A model generated the notes under the pieces. It made no database searches. It worked only from the letters and a program-made list of their open reading frames with translations, and was not told the origin of the DNA. Positions 7,917 to 16,936 of a stretch of DNA of 41,939 nt are shown here, piece by piece (within the stretch, counting starts at the first letter, position 1; each line of letters begins with the position of its first letter). The position numbers and the translations under genes were made by a program. This DNA comes from Ruminococcus sp. (GTDB lineage Bacteria > Bacillota > Clostridia > Lachnospirales > Lachnospiraceae), in NCBI GenBank assembly GCA_023663085.1, contig JAMPIB010000032.1:1-41939 (forward strand), given 5' to 3'.

Positions 7917-9122
7917 TCAGCCTTCCAGACGAATCCTGTTGATAATGCCGGATAATTCCGCCGCTTTTTCGTCAAATGTCTTTTCCGTCATGATATCCGT
8001 CACAAAAGCAAATTCCTGCGCATATCCTGCATCTACCTGTGAAATATTGTCAAAAAGCGCCTGTGCCTTATCCTTTTTATCGGCGCTCACACGCACGAAA
8101 AATCTGCGCTGCATCCTGGAAATATCCGCCGGAACGACTCTTTTTTCATCCCAGAAACACATGATGGTCTTGCCCGGATGTCTTGCGCAGTCCACCACGT
8201 CAGAAACAACCGCGCTCGCCGTCGGCAGTTTGCCTGCGCCGCGCCCGTAATACATGGAATCGCCTAACATGTTGCCGTGCACGTAAACCGCATTGAACAC
8301 GTCTTTAACGCTGTATAAGGGATGTCCCTTGGAGATCATAAAAGGAGCTACCATGGCGAAGAATCCATCTTTCGTATCCCTGCTCATAGCTAACAGTTTC
8401 ACAGAACGTTCCAGTTTACCCGCATAAACAAAATCCGCCTGTGTGATCTTCGTGATCCCTTCTGTATAAATATCTTCATAATGAACATACTCGCCTTTCA
8501 TTAAAGAAGAAAGAATGGCAATTTTCCTGCAGGCATCATAGCCTTCTACATCCGCTTCGGGATTTCTCTCGGCATAGCCGTTATCCTGCGCTTCTTTTAA
8601 AACATCGGCAAAATCGGCACCGTTTTCGTCCATTTTGGTCAGAATATAATTAGTCGTACCATTTAAGATACCGGTTATCGCATCTATCTTTTCCGCGGTA
8701 AGGGAGTAATTGAGCGGGCGGATGATAGGAATGCCGCCGCCTACGCTCGCTTCAAACAAATAATTGCAATGATTCTCTCTGGCGATGCGTATCAGTTCGG
8801 GGCCGTGGTTTGCGACCAGTTCTTTATTGGAAGTGCAGACACTCTTACCCGCGAGCAGAGCCCTTTTTGTAAACTCATAGGCCGGCTTGATACCACCCAT
8901 CGTCTCGCAGATAACGGAAATTTCCGGATCCTCTACTATCATATTATAGTCATGGACTACTTTATTCTCATAGGGATCCCCCGGAAATTCTCTTAAATCC
9001 AGGATATATTTGATATTTAACTGCTCTCCCGCTTTTTTATTGATATCTTCCTTGTTGGTCTCGATCACTTCCACAACGCCGCTGCCGACCGTACCATATC
9101 CTAAAACCGCTATTTGAATCAT
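7917..9122 (-). CDS. hom: Homoserine dehydrogenase
   Basis: It reduces aspartate semialdehyde to homoserine with NAD(P)H. The 401-aa protein has the N-terminal Rossmann motif GYGTVGSGV (8-16), the NKELVANHGPEL segment, LNGTTNYILTKM, and the catalytic-region signature EADVEGYDACRKIAIL near residues 190-205. A short ACT-like tail (about 335-395) may give threonine feedback control. It starts 26 nt after the glyA stop and ends 14 nt before the proposed homoserine kinase, so the three enzymes that make phosphohomoserine (with aspartate semialdehyde dehydrogenase from elsewhere) are co-transcribed. Confidence 0.95.
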   Translation of the reverse strand: MIQIAVLGYGTVGSGVVEVIETNKEDINKKAGEQLNIKYILDLREFPGDPYENKVVHDYNMIVEDPEISVICETMGGIKPAYEFTKRALLAGKSVCTSNKELVANHGPELIRIARENHCNYLFEASVGGGIPIIRPLNYSLTAEKIDAITGILNGTTNYILTKMDENGADFADVLKEAQDNGYAERNPEADVEGYDACRKIAILSSLMKGEYVHYEDIYTEGITKITQADFVYAGKLERSVKLLAMSRDTKDGFFAMVAPFMISKGHPLYSVKDVFNAVYVHGNMLGDSMYYGRGAGKLPTASAVVSDVVDCARHPGKTIMCFWDEKRVVPADISRMQRRFFVRVSADKKDKAQALFDNISQVDAGYAQEFAFVTDIMTEKTFDEKAAELSGIINRIRLEG

Positions 9123-9148
9123 TACCCTGTTACTCCTCTCTCTTCCTC

Positions 9149-10387
9149 TTAGATAAGCGGATATTTATCCGTTAAACCTTTCACGATAGCACGTGCCTTA
9201 TCAATCCCTGCTTCTCCTTCTTTAATGACAAGGGAGATTGCCTCCGCCACCTGCTCCATGTCCGCCGTATTCAGTCCTCTGGAGGTGACTGCCGGCGTTC
9301 CCAGACGGATACCGCTTGTTACGAACGGAGATTTCGGATCGTTGGGAATTGTATTTTTATTCGCTGTAATATGCGCTTCATCGAGCAGTTTCTCAACTGC
9401 CTTACCTGTCAGATCATAATTTGTCAGATCTACTAACATCAGGTGGTTGTCCGTACCACCGGAAACAATTTTGATATCCCTGGCTAACAGATTCTTACAG
9501 AGCGCCTGCGCGTTATTGATAACACCCTGCTGATATTCCTTAAAAGCAGGAGAAAGCGCCTCTTTAAAGCATACAGCCTTGGCCGCAATGACGTGCATCA
9601 GCGGGCCGCCCTGGATACCCGGAAAAATTGCTTTATTAAAGTTATATTTATCGGCAACTTCTTTAGAAGACATTATCATACCGCCGCGAGGGCCGCGCAG
9701 AGTCTTATGCGTTGTCGTCGTTGTCACATGCGCGTAGGGAATCGGGCTCGGATGAAGACCTGCCGCCACAAGACCCGCAATATGTGCGATATCTACCATC
9801 AAAACAGCTCCCACTTCGTCCGCAATCTCTCTAAAGCGCTTGAAATCTATTGTTCTTGCATAAGCGGACGCGCCTGCAACGATCATTTTCGGTTTGCATT
9901 CCAGCGCGATTTCCCGCACTTTATCATAATCCAGAAAGCCATCGTCATTGACCCCGTAAGGCACACAATGAAAATATTTGCCGGACATATTGACCGGTGA
10001 ACCGTGGGAAAGGTGTCCGCCATGGTCTAAGTTCATACCCATGAAGGTATCTCCGGGTTCCATAACCGCAAAAAATACCGCCATATTAGCCTGTGCGCCG
10101 GAATGCGGCTGAACATTCACATATTCACAGCCGAAAAGTTCTTTTGCCCGTTCTATCGCCAGATTCTCAACCACATCCACACATTCACAGCCGCCGTAAT
10201 ATCTCTTCGCCGGATAGCCTTCCGCGTATTTATTCGTAAGAGGGCTGCCCATGGCTGCCATTACTGCCTTACTGACCCAGTTCTCCGATGCGATCAATTC
10301 AATATGGGAGTTCTGACGCTCCTGCTCGTCCACGATCGCCTGTGCAATTTCCGGATCTGTCTTTTTCACTTCATCTAATGAATACAT
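9149..10387 (-). CDS. glyA: Serine hydroxymethyltransferase
   Basis: A PLP enzyme that interconverts serine and glycine while loading tetrahydrofolate with a one-carbon unit. It may also act as a threonine aldolase. The 412-aa length is normal for the family. The PLP lysine lies in [18 protein letters not shown], and the SHMT signatures [15 protein letters not shown] and [17 protein letters not shown] are intact. It is first in a four-gene operon with the threonine-branch genes. The ribosome site AAAGGCAGGAACAGGA precedes ATG. A TATAAT-like -10 lies about 35 bp upstream of the start, in an AT-rich tract. Confidence 0.97.
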   Translation of the reverse strand: MYSLDEVKKTDPEIAQAIVDEQERQNSHIELIASENWVSKAVMAAMGSPLTNKYAEGYPAKRYYGGCECVDVVENLAIERAKELFGCEYVNVQPHSGAQANMAVFFAVMEPGDTFMGMNLDHGGHLSHGSPVNMSGKYFHCVPYGVNDDGFLDYDKVREIALECKPKMIVAGASAYARTIDFKRFREIADEVGAVLMVDIAHIAGLVAAGLHPSPIPYAHVTTTTTHKTLRGPRGGMIMSSKEVADKYNFNKAIFPGIQGGPLMHVIAAKAVCFKEALSPAFKEYQQGVINNAQALCKNLLARDIKIVSGGTDNHLMLVDLTNYDLTGKAVEKLLDEAHITANKNTIPNDPKSPFVTSGIRLGTPAVTSRGLNTADMEQVAEAISLVIKEGEAGIDKARAIVKGLTDKYPLI

Positions 10388-10446
10388 TCCTGTTCCTGCC
10401 TTTCTTTTTATTTATATAGATTATATAAAAAATTACTCAATACAGC

Positions 10447-10520
10447 GGAAGAATGCAAAACATTCTTCCCACGAAATTCGCGGAGCGATTTTCGTGTAGA
10501 TAATTCGCGGAGCAGTTTTC
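10447..10520. repeat. Palindromic repeat cluster in the glyA/lipid-kinase divergent region
   Basis: A 9-bp perfect hairpin (GGAAGAATG, loop CAAAA, 10447-10469) is followed at once by a 12-bp arm pair with one mismatch (CACGAAATTCGC / GCGATTTTCGTG, 10470-10496). AATTCGCGGAGC is then repeated directly at 10475 and 10502, each followed by TTTTC. No U-tract follows, so these are not obvious terminators. They could be a dispersed REP-like element or leader structure. The rest of the 260-bp gap (10388-10648) holds AT-rich promoter sequence. Confidence 0.5.
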
Positions 10521-10648
10521 CTGTTATCCACAAAAAACAATGTAAGTATATCACAAGGTATGATTGACGTGCAATATCTTCTTCCTACTTTCCGAAAAAC
10601 ATGGTACACTAAATAAAGAAACCTAATGCTAAGGAGAAAGATGAGAAT

Positions 10649-11572
10649 ATGTACTATATTATAATGAACCCGGCTTCTAAATCGGGAAAAGGTATTAAAA
10701 TATGGAAAACAATAGAACCTGTCTTAAATAAGCGCCAGATTCCCTATCAACTGCTGACCTCATCATATACCGGTCACGTTGCTGAACTGGTAGCCGATAT
10801 TACCAAAACTGACAGTGATGTCAATATCATCATCCTCGGCGGCGATGGCACCATTAACGAAGCGTTGCAGGGTATCCGGGATTTTTCCAAAGTAAAACTC
10901 GGTTATATCCCCACCGGTTCGAGCAATGACCTTGCCAGAGATATGGGACTTGGTAAAGACCCCCTTGAAATTCTGGAAACAATTTTAAGCGGAAAGATCG
11001 CCCGTCAGATGGATGTCGGTCTTCTGACATATAAAAATCATCCGGATGCACAACGGTATTTCGTTGTCAGCAGCGGCATCGGCTTTGACGCGGCCGTATG
11101 CGAAGAAGCGCTTTCCTCACGCATGAAAGATTTCCTGAATAAGATAAAACTCGGCAAACTGACTTATCTGGGTATCGCACTCAAACAGCTTATCGCCGCC
11201 AGACCGGTAGCCTGTGAACTTACATTGGACGACAGCTCGCCTATCCGTGTGAACCGCTTTTTATTCGTTGCCTCCATGATACACCAATATGAAGGCGGCG
11301 GTTTTAAATTCTGCCCCAGTGCGGATACCGAAGACGGTATGCTCGATATATGCTTTGTCGGCAGGATTCCTAAACTGCTCATCCTTATTGCGCTCCCTAC
11401 CGCTTTTTTCGGAAAACATTATATGTTTCCGCATATTTCCCATTACCGGGCACATACAGTAGAAATAAAGACTTCTGCTCCGCTATGGGTACATACCGAC
11501 GGAGAAGTATTTTTTAAGGACGATCACATAAATCTGACCTGTGAAAAGCAGAAACTGACTTTTCTCGTCTGA
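10649..11572 (+). CDS. Diacylglycerol kinase family lipid kinase (YegS/DgkB-like)
   Basis: A 307-aa soluble lipid kinase. The N-terminal catalytic domain carries the nucleotide motif NPASKSGKG (6-14) and the GGDGTINEAL motif (near 72-81), then PTGSSNDLARDMG (about 91-103). The C-terminal beta-rich domain ends in HTDGE. By family it phosphorylates diacylglycerol, or a related lipid, with ATP at the membrane face. AAGGAG lies 12 nt upstream of the start. A PAP2-type phosphatase gene follows 170 bp downstream with its own promoter, so a kinase and a phosphatase for lipid phosphates sit side by side. Confidence 0.92.
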   Translation: MYYIIMNPASKSGKGIKIWKTIEPVLNKRQIPYQLLTSSYTGHVAELVADITKTDSDVNIIILGGDGTINEALQGIRDFSKVKLGYIPTGSSNDLARDMGLGKDPLEILETILSGKIARQMDVGLLTYKNHPDAQRYFVVSSGIGFDAAVCEEALSSRMKDFLNKIKLGKLTYLGIALKQLIAARPVACELTLDDSSPIRVNRFLFVASMIHQYEGGGFKFCPSADTEDGMLDICFVGRIPKLLILIALPTAFFGKHYMFPHISHYRAHTVEIKTSAPLWVHTDGEVFFKDDHINLTCEKQKLTFLV

Positions 11573-11656
11573 CCAGCCGGAGTACCCCCTGTCCTTTTTG
11601 AACATTTTCGCTATTTTTTACCCGAAAAAAGACTGTATTTTTATACAAAAATGATT

Positions 11657-11684
11657 TTGACTTTTTGGTACAATCTGCTAAGAT
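11657..11684 (+). promoter_or_regulatory. Promoter of the PAP2 gene
   Basis: TTGACT (11657-11662), a 16-bp spacer and TAAGAT (11679-11684). It overlaps the first in-frame ATG of the PAP2 reading frame (11651), which argues for the later start at 11744. Confidence 0.5.
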
Positions 11685-11743
11685 ATGTTTTGTTATTAAA
11701 AGGTGAAAAAACAGCAGGGCCGGGAAAGGACGCGGTTATCATC

Positions 11744-12421
11744 ATGAAATATTTTTATAAATACAAACATGCAATCCCATTGCTCATCTATGGTATCATT
11801 TATCTTACATGGTTCGGACATTTAGAACGTACCGTAAAACATTATAAGATCATCCATGTTGCATTGGACGACCATATCCCGTTCTGCGAAGTATTTATCG
11901 TACCGTATCTTTTATGGTTTGTCTACGTTGCCATTACGGTTGCTTACTTCTTTTTTAAAGATAAGGACGATTATTTCAAATGCTGTACTTTCCTTTTTAC
12001 AGGGATGACGGTTTTTCTGCTTATCTCTACTTTATTTCCGAACGGCCACCATTTAAGACCGTTTGTGATGCCAAGAGATAATGTTTTCACTGATCTGACA
12101 GCCATGATATACCGGACAGACACCCCTACCAACCTGTGGCCGAGCATCCATGTATATAATTCCCTCGGCTGTCATTTCGCCATTGCCAAGAGCAGACATT
12201 TTGAGCACAGGAAAGGGATACGTTTCGCCTCTCTGATCCTTTGTATATCCATTATTATGTCAACCATGTTTACAAAGCAGCATTCGGTATTCGACGTAAC
12301 GACCGCCTTTATCATGGCAACTATCATGTATCTGGTCGTATATCGCTCCGATATCTTACTGAACATCAAACATAACTATGAAAGCAAACACAGAAGAAAA
12401 CCGGGTTCGGAAACATTTTAA
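11744..12421 (+). CDS. PAP2-superfamily membrane phosphatase (AUR1/inositol-phosphoceramide-synthase-like)
   Basis: The 225-aa protein has about five or six transmembrane helices. It carries two PAP2 catalytic motifs: LWPSIHVYNSLG (motif with PS-x-H) and MFTKQHSVFDV (motif H-x3-D). The TKQH spelling is typical of the PAP2 branch related to AUR1-type phosphotransferases. By family it removes or transfers a phosphate head group of a membrane lipid at the outer face; the substrate is unknown. I chose the ATG at 11744 because it follows the AAAGG...GGTTATC leader shared with other genes, while an ATG at 11651 overlaps a promoter. It converges on the glycosyltransferase gene with a 25-bp gap. Confidence 0.85.
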   Translation: MKYFYKYKHAIPLLIYGIIYLTWFGHLERTVKHYKIIHVALDDHIPFCEVFIVPYLLWFVYVAITVAYFFFKDKDDYFKCCTFLFTGMTVFLLISTLFPNGHHLRPFVMPRDNVFTDLTAMIYRTDTPTNLWPSIHVYNSLGCHFAIAKSRHFEHRKGIRFASLILCISIIMSTMFTKQHSVFDVTTAFIMATIMYLVVYRSDILLNIKHNYESKHRRKPGSETF

Positions 12422-12446
12422 TCCATTAAGTTAGATTCTGTTAATT

Positions 12447-13472
12447 TTAGTTGAACTTAAAAAAGCGGCGGCAGATCTGATAGGCTTCTACAGATATCTT
12501 TCTGCCGCCTTTTCCCGGCAGATTCATGGAATTTCCCATGATGCCATAACGCAGTCTCATATAGAGCAGAGAATCTTTTTGCCTTATTTCATTCCAGAGT
12601 TCTTTCTTTTTTGCCAGATTTTCCTCCGTGCCGGAGCGGATCAGCAGTACGGATGAAATTACGGTGATGATCTCCAGATAGTTCACCATATAGATACGCA
12701 GTTTTCTTTTTTTACAGATATCCGCCTTATTCTCTACCAGATAATCCAACATGATCTTATTGACTCTGATCTGCTGGTCGATACGGGATATCATGATATC
12801 CTCATTGACGGACTGTCCTTCTCTTCCTATATAATATCTGTAGAAATTCACGTCCAGATAATACATCGTCCTGACAAACGGCAGCGGCTCGAATACGAAA
12901 AGGTTGTCCACATAGAATGTATGCTCCGGCAGTTTCAAACCGCACTCCTTTAACAGTCTGGTTCGGAAGATAACGGAGTGCATCAAGATATACTGGCCCT
13001 TACGAAAATGCTTCACTTCATCCCAGGTAAAGATCCTGTCTTTGGGCAGGGCATGATGATACTTCATTACCTTATTCTTCTTCTCGCCTTCTTTTTCATA
13101 GACGAAATTGCTGATAAGCATATCTAATGCATTATTGCCGCCTACCACTTCCCGCAGCGTCTCTAATATCGTCCGATAAGCGCTTTCCTTGACCCAGTCA
13201 TCGGAATCCACTACCTTAAAATACAGACCCGTCGCATGTTCCAGTCCGGTATTGACCGCCGAGCCGTGCCCGCCATTGGGCTGATGGATTGCTTTGATGG
13301 TGCCGGGATATTGTGCCTCGTATTGATCGGCGATCTCGCCCGTCGCATCCGTAGAGCCATCATCAACTAATATGATCTCCACATCTTCACCGCCCGGCAG
13401 TAAAGATTCTACGCATTTACGCATATATGATTCCGAATTATAACACGGAATGGCTATTGATAACAGTTTCAT
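12447..13472 (-). CDS. Family 2 glycosyltransferase
   Basis: A 341-aa GT-A fold enzyme. The N-terminal nucleotide-sugar domain begins LLSIAIPCYNSE, continues with VDDGST (about 34-39) and GGHGSAVNTGL, and has the metal motif VDSDDWV near residue 90. The start ATG follows GGAGGGG by a few bases and lies inside the 3' end of mutY (35-bp overlap), so translation is probably coupled to mutY. No membrane segment is seen. Sugar donor and acceptor cannot be told from sequence; no cell-surface cluster is adjacent. It is last in the run 5'-nucleotidase-mutY-glycosyltransferase. Confidence 0.88.
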   Translation of the reverse strand: MKLLSIAIPCYNSESYMRKCVESLLPGGEDVEIILVDDGSTDATGEIADQYEAQYPGTIKAIHQPNGGHGSAVNTGLEHATGLYFKVVDSDDWVKESAYRTILETLREVVGGNNALDMLISNFVYEKEGEKKNKVMKYHHALPKDRIFTWDEVKHFRKGQYILMHSVIFRTRLLKECGLKLPEHTFYVDNLFVFEPLPFVRTMYYLDVNFYRYYIGREGQSVNEDIMISRIDQQIRVNKIMLDYLVENKADICKKRKLRIYMVNYLEIITVISSVLLIRSGTEENLAKKKELWNEIRQKDSLLYMRLRYGIMGNSMNLPGKGGRKISVEAYQICRRFFKFN

Positions 13473-14625
13473 GTTCCCCTCCATTTTCTGACGTATCTGT
13501 AGTTCTGTTCCTTTGTATGCCCGCAAAGTCCGTATAAACGGCAAAGGCTGATGGTATCGGATAATCTCTTTCTATCTCACGCGGCGTCACGAAGAGCAGA
13601 TCTTCCCGCGGCTGCATACGCTCTAATTCATCCACGCGGATACAGTACCCCGTCATATGCCACTCCTTGTGTGTAAAAATATGCTTAGACGGCGGCAGCC
13701 TGTCAATCTTAAGCGGTGCAACTCCCATAGCCTTTAAGTAGGCGATCACCCGCTTTATGCTCTGTTCCCCCTCCATGGAAGGAAATTCATACATACCGGC
13801 TAACAACCCTTTATCGCTGCGCTTACGGAGTGCAATTTTATCCTCGTCACGAATGACCAGTATGGTCTTTTCTTCAATACTGCGCGGCTTTTTAGGCGTT
13901 TTTTTCGGAAATTCCGATATTCTCTTATTCTTTCTGGCAAGACATATCTCTGTAAGCGGACATATATCACATCTGGCCGTTCCGTTGGGAATACATACTA
14001 CCGCCCCCAGCTCCATCAACGCCTGATTAAAGTCGCCCGGCCGCTCCTTTGGTATTACTTTGGCAAGTTCGGCTTCTACCGCTTTTTTCACTTTTGCATC
14101 CAGAATATCCCGTTCATCCAGCCGCAGTCTGGCCAGAATCCGCAGCACATTCCCGTCTACCGCGGGAATAGCGCGGCCAAAAGCAATGGAAGAAATGGCT
14201 CCCGCCGTATAACTGCCGATCCCCGGCAGTCTGATAAGTTCCTCGTAATCCTCCGGCATCCGCCCGTCATATTCACTGACGATCTTCTCGGCCGCCTTCT
14301 TCAGATTCCTGGCCCGGTTATAATAGCCGAGTCCTTCCCATAATTTCAAAAGCTTCTCTTCTTCTATCCGGGCAAGACTCTGAATGTCGGGCAGTTCATT
14401 CATAAAACGGTCATAATAGGGTTTCACGGCTTCTACACGCGTCTGTTGTAACATGATCTCCGAAATCCATACATGATAAGGCGCAGGTTCCTCGCGCCAC
14501 GGCAGTATCCGCCTCCCCTTATCATACCACGTAAGCAACGGGTCTATGGTTTTTTCCAATAACTGTATATATGAATATGAAGGTATCTGTCTGTTATCAT
14601 GTTCCGTGTTTATCATTTCCTGCAT
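13438..14625 (-). CDS. mutY: A/G-specific adenine glycosylase MutY
   Basis: Base-excision repair enzyme that removes adenine opposite 8-oxoguanine. The 395-aa protein has an HhH-GPD domain with catalytic E56 (ISEIMLQQTR), the helix-hairpin-helix LPGIGSYTAGAI (132-143), and catalytic D156 (AVDGNVLRI). The iron-sulfur cysteines are C210, C218, C221 and C227. Seven residues lie between the first two cysteines instead of the usual six, which I believe is a common clostridial variant. The C-terminal NUDIX-like domain (about 240-365) recognises 8-oxoG. It begins 4 nt after the 5'-nucleotidase stop and overlaps the next gene. Confidence 0.95.
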   Translation of the reverse strand: MQEMINTEHDNRQIPSYSYIQLLEKTIDPLLTWYDKGRRILPWREEPAPYHVWISEIMLQQTRVEAVKPYYDRFMNELPDIQSLARIEEEKLLKLWEGLGYYNRARNLKKAAEKIVSEYDGRMPEDYEELIRLPGIGSYTAGAISSIAFGRAIPAVDGNVLRILARLRLDERDILDAKVKKAVEAELAKVIPKERPGDFNQALMELGAVVCIPNGTARCDICPLTEICLARKNKRISEFPKKTPKKPRSIEEKTILVIRDEDKIALRKRSDKGLLAGMYEFPSMEGEQSIKRVIAYLKAMGVAPLKIDRLPPSKHIFTHKEWHMTGYCIRVDELERMQPREDLLFVTPREIERDYPIPSAFAVYTDFAGIQRNRTTDTSENGGEHETVINSHSVL

Positions 14626-14629
14626 TCCC

Positions 14630-15556
14630 TTATGAAGAATCGTCCCATGACTCTTTATTCTTATACGGCACTCTTGCAGAAGGTACTACTTCAGAAGCCT
14701 TCTTCGTATGCAATGCCTGATCGTCAAAGAATATATGCGCGCCAAAGGCTTTTAACACATCCCGTTTCTGGATGCCTCCAAGGAAAAAAGCCTCGTCGAT
14801 ACGGACATTCCATGCCCGCAGCGTGCGGATGACACGCTCATGTGCAGGCGCACATCTGGAAGTCACAAGCGCTGTTCTGATCGGTGCCTCTTCTACCGCA
14901 TATTCTCCCTGTAATTCAGATAATATTTTTAAAAACCGGGCAAACGGGCCGGCTTTGAGCGGATTAGCCGCATTTTTTCTCTCATTCTCTTCAAAAGCCT
15001 CCAGTCCCTGCTCTTTAAAGATCTGCTCTGATTCATCCGAAAAAAGCACAGCATCTCCATCAAAGGCAATCCGGATCTGCTTGATCTGATGTTCACAGTC
15101 ATATGTATGGATGCCGTCGCTGCAGATGATTCCCGCCGCAATATTCGAGTCTATGGCTCTCTGCACATCATCCTCATATGCCGAAAGAAACAGATCTGTT
15201 CTGAAAGCCTCCAGATACGGAGCCAGTGAAGCGCCGCTCGCCAGAACCGCCCTTGTGATATGCAGCCCGTAATGCTCAATGGCATTAAAAACACGCAGCG
15301 ATGTATCCGGACTGTTGCGGGACATGATGATGACTTCCACACAATTCTCCCGTCCGGGCAGATTATTAAGATCAAGCAATGCCTTGACCAGCGGAAAACC
15401 AGGGCCCGGCTTCAGAATCTCGTCTTCATGCTCTATCTGATATCGGCAGTAAGCTTCCACTCCATCCGTTTCAAAAATCTCATTTTCACTGGACAGATCG
15501 AATAATGCTCTCGAAGATACCCCGACAACAAGTCTGTTCTCCAAATCATAAGACAT
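14630..15556 (-). CDS. Cytosolic 5'-nucleotidase family protein (PF06189-type)
   Basis: A 308-aa protein that resembles the cytosolic 5'-nucleotidase I family, which removes phosphate from nucleoside monophosphates. Recognisable stretches include LVVGVSSRALFDL at the N-terminus, EVIIMSRNSPDTSLRVF (about 73-89), and AFDGDAVLFSDESE (about 167-180), which carries HAD-like acidic residues. The start follows AGGAGGGATACT. It is first in a tight run with mutY (4-nt gap), a possible link to nucleotide-pool or repair functions that remains inferred. Confidence 0.85.
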   Translation of the reverse strand: MSYDLENRLVVGVSSRALFDLSSENEIFETDGVEAYCRYQIEHEDEILKPGPGFPLVKALLDLNNLPGRENCVEVIIMSRNSPDTSLRVFNAIEHYGLHITRAVLASGASLAPYLEAFRTDLFLSAYEDDVQRAIDSNIAAGIICSDGIHTYDCEHQIKQIRIAFDGDAVLFSDESEQIFKEQGLEAFEENERKNAANPLKAGPFARFLKILSELQGEYAVEEAPIRTALVTSRCAPAHERVIRTLRAWNVRIDEAFFLGGIQKRDVLKAFGAHIFFDDQALHTKKASEVVPSARVPYKNKESWDDSS

Positions 15557-15641
15557 AGTATCCCTCCTGACACAAAACTGATTCCATATGACATTTGGCT
15601 CTTTTCTTCCTCTGTCCGGCGTTTTCTGTCAGGATACTGTG

Positions 15642-16193
15642 CTATGGTCTTAATCTGTTGCACTCATATTTCTCAAAGGTCAGAAGGCAGTTCTTTAACT
15701 CTTCATATCTGCTCTCTATATCGCCTTCTTTGATCTCAACATCTACCGCGACCGCCATCGTATTTATCATATTATGGTCGATACGGCTGTGCAGCATGCT
15801 AAGTATCTCCAGCCTCCGCTCATAAGAATCCGCATCCAGAAATTGCAATACCAGAGGATCTATATTCAGTTCTTCCTGTGTTTGGGCATATGCGTCATAG
15901 CCTGTATGGGCCGGAGTCTCCGGCACACTTACGGGTTTAGGCGTATCGCCGCCCGGCAGGTCTTCGCCCTGCAGTTCAAAACGATATCTTGCAGTCACAT
16001 TCGGATATTTTCTTCGGTCCACTTCTTCCATAAAAGAGGAAAGCGGTCTGACATAAATCTGAAAATTACCGTACATGGCCTGATATACGACCATCATTTC
16101 TCCCGTTTCGCTATGTTTCGCAAGACATCTGATCTGATACAGATTGCCTTTAAAATGCCTGTAGATTTCCTGTGGTTGTGGATTATGCCTCAT
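15642..16193 (-). CDS. DUF1653-domain protein
   Basis: The 183-aa protein begins with a DUF1653 domain (about residues 5-70: EIYRHFKGNLYQI, then VYQAMYGNFQIYVRPLSSFMEEV). This small beta-barrel domain is common in bacteria and has no defined biochemical role. The middle is a Pro-rich linker and the C-terminal half (about 110-183) is a predicted helical region. The ATG at 16193 is preferred over one 12 nt upstream, because the latter sits directly on the ribosome site. The leader is 25 nt identical to that of the GerMN gene at 29966. Confidence 0.8.
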   Translation of the reverse strand: MRHNPQPQEIYRHFKGNLYQIRCLAKHSETGEMMVVYQAMYGNFQIYVRPLSSFMEEVDRRKYPNVTARYRFELQGEDLPGGDTPKPVSVPETPAHTGYDAYAQTQEELNIDPLVLQFLDADSYERRLEILSMLHSRIDHNMINTMAVAVDVEIKEGDIESRYEELKNCLLTFEKYECNRLRP

Positions 16194-16322
16194 ACTGATA
16201 ACCATGCCTTTCTCTCAGTCTGTACTTCATCTCTGATCGGTGCATATTTACTTTCCGTATTATTATAATCCCAAACCAGCCAAATGTCATTCACTTCATT
16301 ATCAAAAAATTCATACGAAAAT

Positions 16323-16697
16323 TCATGCCGTAATAAATTCATAATGGAAACTGCAGTTTATATCCTCAAACTCCGCCTGTGAGAGTTCCTGCATAAGCGT
16401 TTCCTTCTCCTGTACACTCAATACGTCAATCCCTCTGTGGTGTATCATGACTGTGTAAACTCTGCTCTCTCCATCGTCCGATACCCATCTGAGCGTAATA
16501 CCGCTGCCGGAATATCCTTTCTCTGCAAGCAGGGCGCTGATATCGGCATAGTACGTCTCTTCCATTTTCGCATAGTACTGCTTCTTTCTCCTGTCATCTG
16601 TTTTACTCTGACTCATTACGGTTTCCGTCGTACAGAACACGATGATCAGAACTGACAATATAACGAGGATAATAAATGAAATGCCCTTTTTCTTCAT
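16323..16697 (-). CDS. Small single-pass membrane protein, probably DNA-damage (SOS) induced
   Basis: The 124-aa protein has one N-terminal transmembrane helix (about residues 5-24, ISFIILVILSVLIIVF) and an extracytoplasmic domain of about 100 residues. I do not recognise the family. Its promoter carries two LexA-like boxes (16729-16767), so it should be induced by DNA damage. By size, topology and control it resembles SOS cell-division inhibitors such as YneA, but no LysM domain is seen. TTG at 16706 is an alternative start: AAGGAGG lies 3 nt before TTG and 12 nt before ATG. The gene is monocistronic. Confidence 0.75.
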   Translation of the reverse strand: MKKKGISFIILVILSVLIIVFCTTETVMSQSKTDDRRKKQYYAKMEETYYADISALLAEKGYSGSGITLRWVSDDGESRVYTVMIHHRGIDVLSVQEKETLMQELSQAEFEDINCSFHYEFITA

Positions 16698-16728
16698 AAT
16701 TGACAAGTTCCTCCTTCCGCATCAAACC

Positions 16729-16777
16729 AGAACAAATGTTCTAATCATATTATAGAACAAATGTTTGATCTTGGCAA
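16729..16777 (-). promoter_or_regulatory. LexA-type SOS promoter
   Basis: On the minus strand TTGCCA (16772-16777), a 17-bp spacer and TATAAT (16749-16754) form a near-consensus promoter. A perfect palindromic box AGAACAAATGTTCT (16729-16742) covers the start site. A second box GAACAAATGTTTG (16755-16767) fills the spacer. Both fit the Gram-positive LexA pattern GAAC-N4-GTTY. Confidence 0.8.
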
Positions 16778-16804
16778 TATGTAAATTATTTAAGTACAGG
16801 ATAA

Positions 16805-16900
16805 CAGATTGAAGGTACGATAAACGGGACTTATGCGGATACTGATACCTATGAACAGGCGGAAATTCTTTTTGTAAACGATGGATATTGGGATTTATAA
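16805..16900 (+). pseudogene. C-terminal gene remnant (about 31 codons)
   Basis: The plus strand holds an open stretch with no start codon or ribosome site, ending at TAA 16898-16900. It encodes GTINGTYADTDTYEQAEILF followed by a short acidic/aromatic tail. The composition looks like real protein, but a stop lies just upstream. It could be the end of a deleted gene. The parent gene is not recognised, and chance cannot be excluded. Confidence 0.3.
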
Positions 16901-16936
16901 CCCTAAAAATAGAGGCATACTTTAAAAGATAGCCCC

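Noticed and set aside
10388-10560. Possible riboswitch or T-box leader for glyA
   Set aside because: No T-box sequence, glycine or folate riboswitch core was recognised, and the hairpins lack a terminator U-tract. They are described as a repeat instead.
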